Shown here: positions 1 through 7,344 of the stretch, piece by piece
Position numbering within the stretch: the first letter of the stretch is position 1
Layout of the letters: each line of letters starts with the position of its first letter
The notes under the pieces: generated by a model
Database searches by the model: none
What the model was told of the DNA's origin: nothing
Seen by the model: only the letters and a program-made list of their open reading frames with translations
Made by a program: the position numbers and the translations under genes
Source: CAYYJM01 sp964471755
GTDB taxonomy: Bacteria > Planctomycetota > Planctomycetia > Gemmatales > Gemmataceae
Assembly (NCBI GenBank): GCA_964471755.1
Contig: CAYYJM010000057.1
Location: forward strand, 1 to 26,431
Direction: 5' to 3'
Length of the DNA: 26,431 nucleotides

Positions 1-1765
1 TCAGCGCGAACAGGACCGCATCGCGGGACGGGTTCTTCACGGCCTTCTCGGGGTCGGTCGGTGGTCGCAGGGTCGCCAGTTCCCGCTCGGTGGGCTTTCG
101 GATGCGGACCAGATAGTCGAAGCGCTGGTAGCTGGGCCAGTTGTTCGGCCGGGGCACCGGCTGCATGAGGGAGAAATCCTGCCGCAGATAGGTGATGTCG
201 GCCCGGACGAAGTCGCCACGATCATTCTCATAGTAGGCCGGCGTCGTCGCGGGGCCGGGAATGGCCACGCCGAGCGTCGGGATGGCACCGCGGACCATGT
301 CGCCGCGCTCGAACGACGGCTGATGGCACAACGCGCAGTTCGCCAGATGATTCACCTTCACCAGTTCACGCATGACGTACTGCTTGCCCTTGCCGGCCAG
401 GGTCGGCCCTGTCGCCGTGGGCTCGTCGAGCAACTTGACCAGCGTCGCCACGCTGTCCTGATCATTGAGGGCGACGAGGGCCTCGGCCGAATGCTCGGCG
501 ACCGGGATGAACGGATACCGCAGACCGGCCAGCAGGATCGGACGGTAATGCTCGGCCGGGCGATTCTTGAGAGCGTCCAGGGCGGCCTGGCGCAGATCGG
601 GTGACAGATCCGTGACCGCGCGCATGGCCAGGGCCGTCGTCGCCCGGCGATCGGAAATCTGGGCCAGGCGATCGATCAGGACCTTGCGGACTGGCTTGTT
701 CTCCGCCTGCATCATCTGCATCATCGTCGGGATGGCGTCGGCACTGCTCCAGTCCTTCGCGAAACCGAGGATGGTGTCGAGGCGGTCGGCGTCAATGCGC
801 GGATCGGCCGGCACGCCACCGCGTACAACGGCGACACGTCCGGTGGCCGGATCGTGCATCGACTGCTCGTACGCGGCGCGGAGCTTGCGCGAGAGGGCAT
901 GCAGGTTCTCCGCATCCTCCTTGCCGAGGTGACAGTCCTTGCCCATCAGCATGGGCAGGCCGACCAGATCGATACGGTTGGGCGGCAGATTCGCCAGGGG
1001 GCCGTTGAACGGCAGGTTCCGCTGGTTCAGGCCTCGAGCCCGCTCGACGATGAATTTGGTGCTGCCAGGCACACGCTCCAGGCCAATCTCGGGAACGTCG
1101 TCCAGGTAGCGGCGCAGATCCGCTTCCGAGTACTTCTGGAGGCGGCCGACCACACGGCGAACGGGAGTCGGGTCGGGCATCGGTGCCGGCTCGGGCTTCT
1201 TCTCGACGATCGGCGGTTGCTCCGGCACCGGTGGCAGGGCCGGCAGGCCGCCCGCTGCTGGGTCCTCCGGTTCGGGCTGCGGCCGTTCTTCCGGATCGAT
1301 CACGGGCATCGGCCGCTGCACGGATTCCTCAGGCGGAAGCGGCAGCATCGGCGGAGCCGCAGGAGCCGGGTTCAGCGACTGCGTGGGAGTCACCACAGCG
1401 ACAGGCGGCAGTTCCTTCGGCGGGGTGCGTTCTCCCACCAGGGCCAGTACCAGGAGCGGAATGGCCAGGCAGATCAGACCGAAGCCGAGCAGGCCGGCGA
1501 ACAGGAGCCGATGTCCACGGTCCCGCGTTGGGTTCGGGCGGGGCTGAATGACCGGGATCGGGGCGGCCTGTGGAGTCGGTTCACTGGTCAGGGCCGACCG
1601 TTCAGTCCACCAGTCGCCGGCCTGCGGGCCCGGAGCGGGCGCGGTCGCGGGCGCTGTGCCAGCCTCGCTGTGCTGGCACAGCGGACAGACCAGGGAGGCC
1701 CCGCCGAACGGGTCGGGGACGAGCGGACTGCTCGGACAGCGTGGACAGAAATGCGGCCCTGCCAT
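1..1765 (-). CDS. Zinc-ribbon, membrane-anchored HEAT-like protein with CxxCH motif (C-terminus cut by window edge)
   Basis: This open frame runs off the left edge, so only the first 588 residues are visible. The N-terminus carries a zinc-ribbon pattern (C7/C10 and C27/C30). A hydrophobic segment at about residues 86-111 looks like a single membrane anchor, followed by a long Pro/Glu-rich linker. The region at about 330-460 is Ala/Leu-rich with helical pairs resembling HEAT repeats. A CALCHQ motif (C477, C480, H481) is a c-type heme attachment motif, which suggests the C-terminal part lies outside the cytoplasm. The start ATG at 1765 has GGAG six bases upstream. The domain mix is typical of planctomycete proteins of unknown role; a redox or scaffolding function at the membrane is inference. 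It follows the DUF1501 gene but has its own possible promoter. Confidence 0.72.
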   Translation of the reverse strand, partial: MAGPHFCPRCPSSPLVPDPFGGASLVCPLCQHSEAGTAPATAPAPGPQAGDWWTERSALTSEPTPQAAPIPVIQPRPNPTRDRGHRLLFAGLLGFGLICLAIPLLVLALVGERTPPKELPPVAVVTPTQSLNPAPAAPPMLPLPPEESVQRPMPVIDPEERPQPEPEDPAAGGLPALPPVPEQPPIVEKKPEPAPMPDPTPVRRVVGRLQKYSEADLRRYLDDVPEIGLERVPGSTKFIVERARGLNQRNLPFNGPLANLPPNRIDLVGLPMLMGKDCHLGKEDAENLHALSRKLRAAYEQSMHDPATGRVAVVRGGVPADPRIDADRLDTILGFAKDWSSADAIPTMMQMMQAENKPVRKVLIDRLAQISDRRATTALAMRAVTDLSPDLRQAALDALKNRPAEHYRPILLAGLRYPFIPVAEHSAEALVALNDQDSVATLVKLLDEPTATGPTLAGKGKQYVMRELVKVNHLANCALCHQPSFERGDMVRGAIPTLGVAIPGPATTPAYYENDRGDFVRADITYLRQDFSLMQPVPRPNNWPSYQRFDYLVRIRKPTERELATLRPPTDPEKAVKNPSRDAVLFAL

Positions 1766-1830
1766 GAGAATCTCCGCAGCCACGGAACGGATTGAGGGTG
1801 CGGCCCCCTGCCGGAAATGTCGGCTCAGGT

Positions 1831-1859
1831 ATTGTGCCGTTCCGCGCTCGATTATTCAA
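1831..1859 (-). promoter_or_regulatory. Possible sigma70-type promoter for the zinc-ribbon/HEAT gene
   Basis: On the minus strand TTGAAT (1859-1854) is followed by 17 bases and then CACAAT (1836-1831). Each box matches consensus at four of six positions with ideal spacing. It lies in the 135-base space between the DUF1501 stop and the ATG at 1765. Sequence match only. Confidence 0.35.
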
Positions 1860-1900
1860 ACAGAATCTGATGCGTTTGCCAGAGGGCGAGTTTCGGTCGG

Positions 1901-3262
1901 TCACGCCAGAATGTCCTTGACCACGTTCCCGGCTACGTCGGTCAAACGATAGTCCCGACCAGCATGACGGTAGGTGAGCCGTTCATGATCGAAGCCGAGC
2001 AGGTGCAGGATGGTGGCGTGGAAGTCGTGAACGTGGACCGGCTTCTCGGCGACGACCGCGCCGGTTTCGTCGGTGGCTCCGTAAGCCAGGCCGGCCTTGA
2101 CGCCGCCACCGGCCAGCCAGGACGAGAAGCACGCCGGGTGATGGCCGCGACCTCGGGTGCCGTCGATGCCAGGCGTTCGGCCGAATTCCGTGGTCCAGAC
2201 GACCAGCGTGTCATCAAGCAAGCCGCGTCGCTTGAAGTCCGTCAGCAGACCGGCAATCGGTTTGTCGATCCGCCGGGCCAGCGGTTCGTGAGCGGCCATG
2301 TCGCTGTGCGAATCCCAGTTGTTCGACGAGCCGGTGTCAATCAACTCGATGAAGCGAACGCCGCGCTCGGCCAGGCGGCGAGCGATCAGGCACTGCCAGC
2401 CGAAGCTCTCCGTGTCGCCGCGCTTCAGGCCGTACAGGCCAAGCGTCTCTTCGCTTTCCTTCGAGATGTCGAACGCCTCGGGGGCCTGGAACTGCATCTG
2501 AAAGGCCGTCTCGAACGACTGGATGCGGGCAGCCAGGTTGGAGTCGCCGCCCCGGCGAAGCAGATGAGCTTTGTTCAGGGCTCCGGCCAGGCCGAGTTCC
2601 AGCTCCTGCAACTCGGCCGATCCTTTCTGACGCTGGACGTTCGGAATCGGGTTCGACCCCGGCACGACGCGGGTGCCCTGAAAGTAGGCCGGCAGGAAGT
2701 CGTTGGCGTAGACCTGGGTGCCGGCATAGGGCAGATGCGGTGCCAGGACGACGAACGCCGGCAGGTTGCGGTTCTCGGTGCCCAGACCGAACGTGACCCA
2801 GGAACCCAGTGACGGCCGGGCGACGAAGAACGATCCGGTGTGGATGGCGAGCGTCGCCTGGAAGTGTTCATTGTTGTCGGACGTCATCGAGCGGATCAGA
2901 CAGACATCGTCCATGCGCTCGCGCAGGTGCGGAAAGAGATCGCTGACGAGGGTGCCGCACTTGCCGCCGGGCCTGAACTTCCAGCGCGGCTTGAGCAGCG
3001 GTTTCTGTTCGAGCGACAGACCGCCGCCGATGCCGAGTTTCTTGCCGTCGGCCCGGTCGAGTGCCGGCTTGTGGTCGAACGTCTCCATGTGGGCGACACC
3101 GCCCGTCGAGAAGAGAAAGATGACGCGCTTCGCCTTCGGCTCGAAGTGCGGCTTCTTCGGCGCGAGCGGATCGGCATCTGCCGCGAGCAACTCGGAGAGG
3201 AGCCCCGGCAGCAGCAGCGAGCCGCCGACGAGAGAGCGGAGGACAGCGCGTCGGTTCATCAT
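1901..3262 (-). CDS. DUF1501 family protein, Tat-exported
   Basis: The product is about 453 residues, the usual size for DUF1501, a family related to sulfatases/alkaline phosphatases and abundant in Planctomycetota. The N-terminus MMNRRAVLRSLVGG contains a twin-arginine signal followed by a hydrophobic stretch and a likely cleavage near LLAADA, so export through the Tat system is expected. Family-typical stretches include FLFSTGGVAHMETFDHKP near the N-terminus and VVWTTEFGRTPG near the C-terminus. The ATG at 3262 (or the next ATG at 3259) is preferred because the Tat signal begins there. An in-frame TTG at 3277 would overlap the upstream stop closely and is possible. It lies 15 bases after the Rpn-like gene, so the two are probably co-transcribed. 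The biochemical role of DUF1501 is not established; partnership with DUF1549/1553 proteins is inferred from frequent gene adjacency. Confidence 0.9.
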   Translation of the reverse strand: MMNRRAVLRSLVGGSLLLPGLLSELLAADADPLAPKKPHFEPKAKRVIFLFSTGGVAHMETFDHKPALDRADGKKLGIGGGLSLEQKPLLKPRWKFRPGGKCGTLVSDLFPHLRERMDDVCLIRSMTSDNNEHFQATLAIHTGSFFVARPSLGSWVTFGLGTENRNLPAFVVLAPHLPYAGTQVYANDFLPAYFQGTRVVPGSNPIPNVQRQKGSAELQELELGLAGALNKAHLLRRGGDSNLAARIQSFETAFQMQFQAPEAFDISKESEETLGLYGLKRGDTESFGWQCLIARRLAERGVRFIELIDTGSSNNWDSHSDMAAHEPLARRIDKPIAGLLTDFKRRGLLDDTLVVWTTEFGRTPGIDGTRGRGHHPACFSSWLAGGGVKAGLAYGATDETGAVVAEKPVHVHDFHATILHLLGFDHERLTYRHAGRDYRLTDVAGNVVKDILA

Positions 3263-3277
3263 CGGTGTGGTCCGCAA

Positions 3278-4192
3278 TCAGGGTTCCAGGTTCATCCGCT
3301 GGCGCAGGTCGGCGATTGTTTCGACCTGAATGGCGGCATCGAACCACCGCTCCAAGGTCGCCATGTCGTTAGTACCTTCGATCGCCAATCGGATCGATTC
3401 GGGGACAGGATTCTCCAGGTGTTGGACTACCTTGAGCAGATTCGCGCGCATGGTCCGCAATTCTCCGCGTTCCTCGCCGACGCGTTCCCACCCCTTGATG
3501 TAGGTCGATTCGCGTGCCATCCACCCCTCCGTTGCTCGGATCCAGTCGGCCTGGTAGCGGGTCAGTTCAGCGAACACAATCGCCGCTTCTTTCAACTCGA
3601 CCCGGCGAGACTCGAACGCTTCGCACTCGACGACGAGTTTCCACCGCTCGATGAAGTCGCGCGTCCCGCCGTCTTGCATCAGCGCAAGAAATGGCAGGAT
3701 CGTCAAGCCGACTTCGCCGTTCTCGATCCGGGTCAAGGTCACGCCAGCATCCTGGCTCGCCACGTCCACGATGAACGGGGCAAGCCGGGTGCCGAACGGA
3801 CCCCATGCCCATTCCAGGCGGGCCGGATTCTGCGTCCCGGTCAAGTTCAGTACCAGCGATCCGACTGCCGGCCCGTCGGGATGACACGCCGGGTTCACTT
3901 CCTTCGCCAGGAGCAACTCGTACTGTCCGCTCCGGTAGACGATCCCGCGTTCGGGTTCATCCTGGATCTCGACGACGAACCAGGTCTGCCGAGTGGGGTG
4001 GTCCTCGTCCCGCAGCAGGGCGACAAGGTCGTTAGTCCGGTCCGGCTCGCCGGGTGAGACGAGCCGGCGAGTGTCGTCCCAGGCGACGAACGTCAGCCGA
4101 GGAGGCGGATCACAGCACCCGAACGCCCAGGCAAAGAAGGCCGAACCGTCCATCTTGGCCAGTGGTCGGGCCGTCTGGTCGAACTGGCCCAC
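3278..4192 (-). CDS. Rpn/PD-(D/E)XK nuclease-transposase-like family protein
   Basis: The product is a 304-residue protein if the GTG at 4192 is used. That start has GAGG eight bases upstream and avoids the 58-base overlap with the preceding gene that the ATG at 4270 would require. Residues 51-100 hold the pattern expected of Rpn-type PD-(D/E)XK proteins: Asp55 in DRTNDLVALL, then FVVEIQDEP with the Glu75-x-Gln77 signature, then a YRSGQY segment. Rpn proteins are DNA nucleases that can stimulate RecA-independent recombination; activity here is inferred from family. The C-terminal part is helical and charged. It lies 20 bases after the DUF1549/1553 stop and 15 bases before DUF1501, an unusual position between two genes that normally adjoin. 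Assignment rests on pattern recognition, so the subfamily is uncertain. Confidence 0.7.
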   Translation of the reverse strand: MGQFDQTARPLAKMDGSAFFAWAFGCCDPPPRLTFVAWDDTRRLVSPGEPDRTNDLVALLRDEDHPTRQTWFVVEIQDEPERGIVYRSGQYELLLAKEVNPACHPDGPAVGSLVLNLTGTQNPARLEWAWGPFGTRLAPFIVDVASQDAGVTLTRIENGEVGLTILPFLALMQDGGTRDFIERWKLVVECEAFESRRVELKEAAIVFAELTRYQADWIRATEGWMARESTYIKGWERVGEERGELRTMRANLLKVVQHLENPVPESIRLAIEGTNDMATLERWFDAAIQVETIADLRQRMNLEP

Positions 4193-4212
4193 GATCGGAA
4201 CCTCAAGTTGAT

Positions 4213-6429
4213 TCAGTCCACATACACGAACTCGTTGCTCAGGAACAGCGCCCGGGCCACGCTCTCCCACGCCTTCGTCGTGTCGCCCTTGAGTTTCTCG
4301 CGCACCCGGTCCAGATGCTGCGTGATGGCCGAGCGTTCCTCCGTCGTCGGAGCCCGACCAAAGGCCAGGGCGTACGCCTGATCGATACGTGCCCCATCGT
4401 CCTTCGCCGCGGCCAGCAAGCGGGCCGCGAAGCGCTTCGCCTGCTCATGCACGAACGGATCATTCATGAGGAACAATCCCTGGAGCGGCGTCGTACTCGT
4501 GATCCGGCGAGCCGTGCTGGCGTTCGTATCGGGGCCATCGAACAGAGCCAGGAATGGGTGCCGCTGGATGCGCTGGGTCATCAGGTAGACACTGCGCCGG
4601 TTCGTGTCGTAGACGGCCTTGAACGGGTTGTGCTGCGTGAAATTCCACGACGACACCGGCGGAAACGGATGCGGCCCACCGACCGAGCGGTCCAGGTTGC
4701 CGCCCAGTGACAGCAGCGTGTCACGGATCGATTCGGCGTCCAGCCGGTGGCGTGGGAAGTGCCACAGGTAGCTGTTCCCGACATCGATGCTGGCGTTGGC
4801 CTCGTCGTCGGTGCTGGCGAGTTGATACGTCCGCGACAGGACGATCAGGCGATGGAGCGACTTGATCGACCAGCCCTCGGCGATGAATCGGCCGGCGAGA
4901 TAATCGAGCAGTTCGGGGTGGGTCGGCGGCTGGCCCATTTTGCCGAAGTCGTTCGGCGTGGCGACGATGCCCCGGCCGAAGTGGCCCTGCCAGACGCGGT
5001 TGACCAGGACGCGAGCGATGAGCGGGTTGGTCGGCTCGGTCAGCCACTTCGCCAGGTAGAGCCGGCCGCTGCCCTGGGTGTTCGGCGGCAGCGTCTGGCC
5101 GCCGAGGATGAGCGGAAAGCGTCGCGGCACCTCGGCACCGAGTCGTTCCGGATCGCCCTTGAGCTGAACGTGGGCGTTGCCGACCTTCTTGTTTCCTTTC
5201 GTTCTGCCCTCGGCGACAGCGTAAGCCAGTTCTTTCGGCGAGCCCAACGGCACCAGGTCATGCGGAGCCTTGTCCAGCTCGATGCCCGGCCAGGGGTAGC
5301 GCGTGCTGGCGAAGAAACCGTACAGGGCGTAGTAGTCGGTCGTGGGAAGCGGATCGAACTTGTGATCGTGGCAGCGAGCGCAGCCCATCGTCAGGCCGAG
5401 AAACGTCCGCCCCAGGTTGTCGATCGAGTCCTCGTAGGTGAGATACCACTGATAGCGGGCGTCCTCGTAGGAGCCGAAGCGGTGGGTGTTGGCCAGGTAG
5501 CCCGTGGCGATGACCCGGTCGCGGCGCTCGGCGTCGGTGCCGCCCGAGATCAGGTCGCCGGCGAGTTGCTCCCGGACGAAGCGGTCATAGGGCACGTCGG
5601 CGTTGAAAGCGTCGATGACCCAGTTGCGGTACTTGTAGAGTTGCGGCACCGGATAGTCGGAGTTGTCGCCGGCGGTGTCGGCGTAGCGAACGACATCGAG
5701 CCAGTGTCGGCCCCAGCGTTCGCCGTAGGCCGAGGACGCGAGCAGACGCTCGACGACACGCTCGTAGGCCGTCGGCGATCGGTCGGCCAGGAAGGCGTCG
5801 ATCTCCTTCGGCGTCGGCGGCAGGCCGGTCAGGTCGTAGCTGACCCGGCGCAGGAGCGTTCGTCGATCGGCCAGCCCTGCCGGCTTCAGGCCGCGTTTCT
5901 CCTGTTCGGCACGGATGAAGCGATCGACGTCGTTGATGGGCCAGTCGGCGTCGCGCACTGCCGGTGGCGAGACCTTCGCCACGGGTCGGAAGGACCACCA
6001 CTGACGGCCCTTCTCCAGGTCGATGCCGACGATGGGCTTGCCATCGCGCGGATCGGGAGCGCCCATCTTCACCCAGCGTTCCAGGTCGGCGACCTCGGCC
6101 TTGCTCAGTGGCGTCTTCGGTGGCATCTTCCTGTCATCGGTGTAGCGCACGGCGTGGATGAGCGGACTCTTCTCCGGTTCGCCGGGAACGAGGACCGGCC
6201 CGGAGGTGCCGCCTTGACGGACGCCGGCTCGGGTGTCAAGGCGCAGGTCACCCCGGATCTTCGCCCCTGGTGCCGCACTATGACAGGAGTAGCAGTGCTT
6301 GACGAGCAGCGGCCGGATTCGCTTCTCGAAGAAGGCGACCCCTTCCGGGTCGAGTTTCTCGGCCCCGACAAGGGGAGGACAGAGAGCCAGGGTCAGCAGC
6401 ACGACCGTTGCGATCCGAGGCGTGATCAT
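4213..6429 (-). CDS. DUF1549/DUF1553 protein with N-terminal planctomycete cytochrome c domain
   Basis: This 738-residue secreted protein starts with a Sec signal peptide (MITPRIATVVLLTLAL, cleavage near residue 23). A planctomycete-type cytochrome c domain follows with heme motif C46-Y-S-C49-H50. The DUF1549 domain spans roughly residues 165-375 and includes VSYDLTGLPPTP, ERWGRHWLDVVRYADT and a second CxxCH (C350, C353, H354) in GCARCHDHKFDP. The DUF1553 domain covers about 455-720, with FGRGIVATPNDFGKMG and LYLMTQR-like stretches. Such proteins are hallmarks of Planctomycetota and often pair with DUF1501 proteins. A periplasmic redox or polysaccharide-related role has been suggested but is not established. 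It heads a probable three-gene operon with a promoter-like element just upstream. Confidence 0.93.
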   Translation of the reverse strand: MITPRIATVVLLTLALCPPLVGAEKLDPEGVAFFEKRIRPLLVKHCYSCHSAAPGAKIRGDLRLDTRAGVRQGGTSGPVLVPGEPEKSPLIHAVRYTDDRKMPPKTPLSKAEVADLERWVKMGAPDPRDGKPIVGIDLEKGRQWWSFRPVAKVSPPAVRDADWPINDVDRFIRAEQEKRGLKPAGLADRRTLLRRVSYDLTGLPPTPKEIDAFLADRSPTAYERVVERLLASSAYGERWGRHWLDVVRYADTAGDNSDYPVPQLYKYRNWVIDAFNADVPYDRFVREQLAGDLISGGTDAERRDRVIATGYLANTHRFGSYEDARYQWYLTYEDSIDNLGRTFLGLTMGCARCHDHKFDPLPTTDYYALYGFFASTRYPWPGIELDKAPHDLVPLGSPKELAYAVAEGRTKGNKKVGNAHVQLKGDPERLGAEVPRRFPLILGGQTLPPNTQGSGRLYLAKWLTEPTNPLIARVLVNRVWQGHFGRGIVATPNDFGKMGQPPTHPELLDYLAGRFIAEGWSIKSLHRLIVLSRTYQLASTDDEANASIDVGNSYLWHFPRHRLDAESIRDTLLSLGGNLDRSVGGPHPFPPVSSWNFTQHNPFKAVYDTNRRSVYLMTQRIQRHPFLALFDGPDTNASTARRITSTTPLQGLFLMNDPFVHEQAKRFAARLLAAAKDDGARIDQAYALAFGRAPTTEERSAITQHLDRVREKLKGDTTKAWESVARALFLSNEFVYVD

Positions 6430-6468
6430 GGCAGGAGAGCCTCGTTGAGGTTACGGGGAGCCGCTTCG

Positions 6469-6497
6469 ATCGTACCCCTTCCGGGTCCGGGCATCAA
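6469..6497 (-). promoter_or_regulatory. Putative sigma70-type promoter for the DUF1549/1553 operon
   Basis: On the minus strand TTGATG (6497-6492), a 17-base spacer and TACGAT (6474-6469) precede the ATG at 6429 by about 40 bases. The -10 hexamer is identical to that of the rpmF promoter in this window. Confidence 0.45.
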
Positions 6498-6521
6498 TCA
6501 TTCGTCCGGAATTCCCGGCGA

Positions 6522-7304
6522 TCATTCTTCGTCAGCTTTCGCATTCCGGCCCTCGATCCCTCCCGTCTGGAAAGGTTCCAGGAAGCCGACGAAAATCGGC
6601 CCGACAGTCTGCCAGCGGGCTCCGTGTCCGGACGCAATCCGTGCCTCGAAAACGGTCCCCTGCTGGAAGTGGCCGTAGACGTTCCACCACGTCGCCTCCC
6701 GGAGGATGCGGCGAACGAGGCCGAGGGCGGTGCGATTGTGGTCGGCCACTCCGCCCCGGACGACGCCCCAGAAGGCAGCGCCGGAACGCGGCACGTGTTT
6801 TGTCCAGGCCCGACCCGCCGTCGTCAGTTCCTCGCCCGCGCGGAAGGGCGTCTCGGCGGCCCGGAGCAGATCACGCGTCGTCGGTGGAATNNNNNNNNNN
6901 NNNNNNNNNNNNNNNNNNNNNNNNNNNNNNNNNNNNNNNNNNNNNNNNGCCGAGTCGCTCAGGCTGCCGGGCGTTCGCCGCATCCCCATCAGCACGAGCA
7001 GGCCGTCGAGGCCGGTCGCTTCGAGACGGTACGCGATCGCGGCGAGGCGGCGCTCCAGCGAAAGCGGTTCCGATTCCTCCAGGACCGGCCGCCACGGCTC
7101 GAACAGGGGCCCGAGCGGCGGCGTGGTTTCCTCCGCGAAGGTGGGCGGCGGTCGATCGATGACACCGGCCTGTCGCATCGCCAGGAGACGATCGGCGAGG
7201 CGTTCGACGTGTTCGTGCTGCCAGAGGCTGCCGGCCTCGTCGCGGAAACCCGGCGTAAGATACGGCACGGCCTCGAGCAGGGCGTCCGCGAAGGGAATGG
7301 GCAT
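6522..7304 (-). CDS. Hypothetical protein interrupted by an assembly gap
   Basis: The frame begins with MPIPFADALLEAVPYL behind an excellent ribosome binding site (GGAGGAA, then five bases, then ATG), which rules out the longer upstream in-frame start. The product would be about 260 residues, with roughly 20 unknown residues in the run of N. The N-terminal half is helical and acidic. The C-terminal half has conserved-looking aromatic and His motifs such as WWNVYGHFQQG and SGHGARW, ending in a FVGFLEPF stretch. No signal peptide or membrane segment is evident. I do not recognise a named family; it resembles uncharacterised planctomycete proteins. Both sides of the gap lie in the same frame, so the gap length is probably right modulo three, though not proven. 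Confidence 0.65.
   Translation of the reverse strand: MPIPFADALLEAVPYLTPGFRDEAGSLWQHEHVERLADRLLAMRQAGVIDRPPPTFAEETTPPLGPLFEPWRPVLEESEPLSLERRLAAIAYRLEATGLDGLLVLMGMRRTPGSLSDSXXXXXXXXXXXXXXXXXXXXIPPTTRDLLRAAETPFRAGEELTTAGRAWTKHVPRSGAAFWGVVRGGVADHNRTALGLVRRILREATWWNVYGHFQQGTVFEARIASGHGARWQTVGPIFVGFLEPFQTGGIEGRNAKADEE
6891..6948. other. Run of 58 undetermined bases (assembly gap)
   Basis: Fifty-eight consecutive N lie inside the hypothetical gene at 6522-7304. The surrounding frame stays open on both sides. The real length and content are unknown. Confidence 0.99.
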
Positions 7305-7344
7305 GGTCTTTCCTCCGATTCCGAGCCGGTGACGCGGAATCCGA

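Noticed and set aside
854..1795. Long plus-strand open frame opposite the zinc-ribbon/HEAT gene
   Set aside because: It is antisense to a better coding frame with recognisable motifs, and its Arg-rich composition is typical of shadow frames in GC-rich DNA.
3278..4270. Longer start (ATG at 4270) for the Rpn-like gene
   Set aside because: It would overlap the upstream gene by 58 bases; a GTG at 4192 with GAGG at proper spacing begins at the family-like GQFDQTARPLAK.
4747..6678. 643-codon plus-strand open frame antisense to the DUF1549/1553 gene
   Set aside because: The opposite strand encodes a clear DUF1549/1553 protein with two CxxCH motifs; this frame has no recognisable domain and extends into the next gene.
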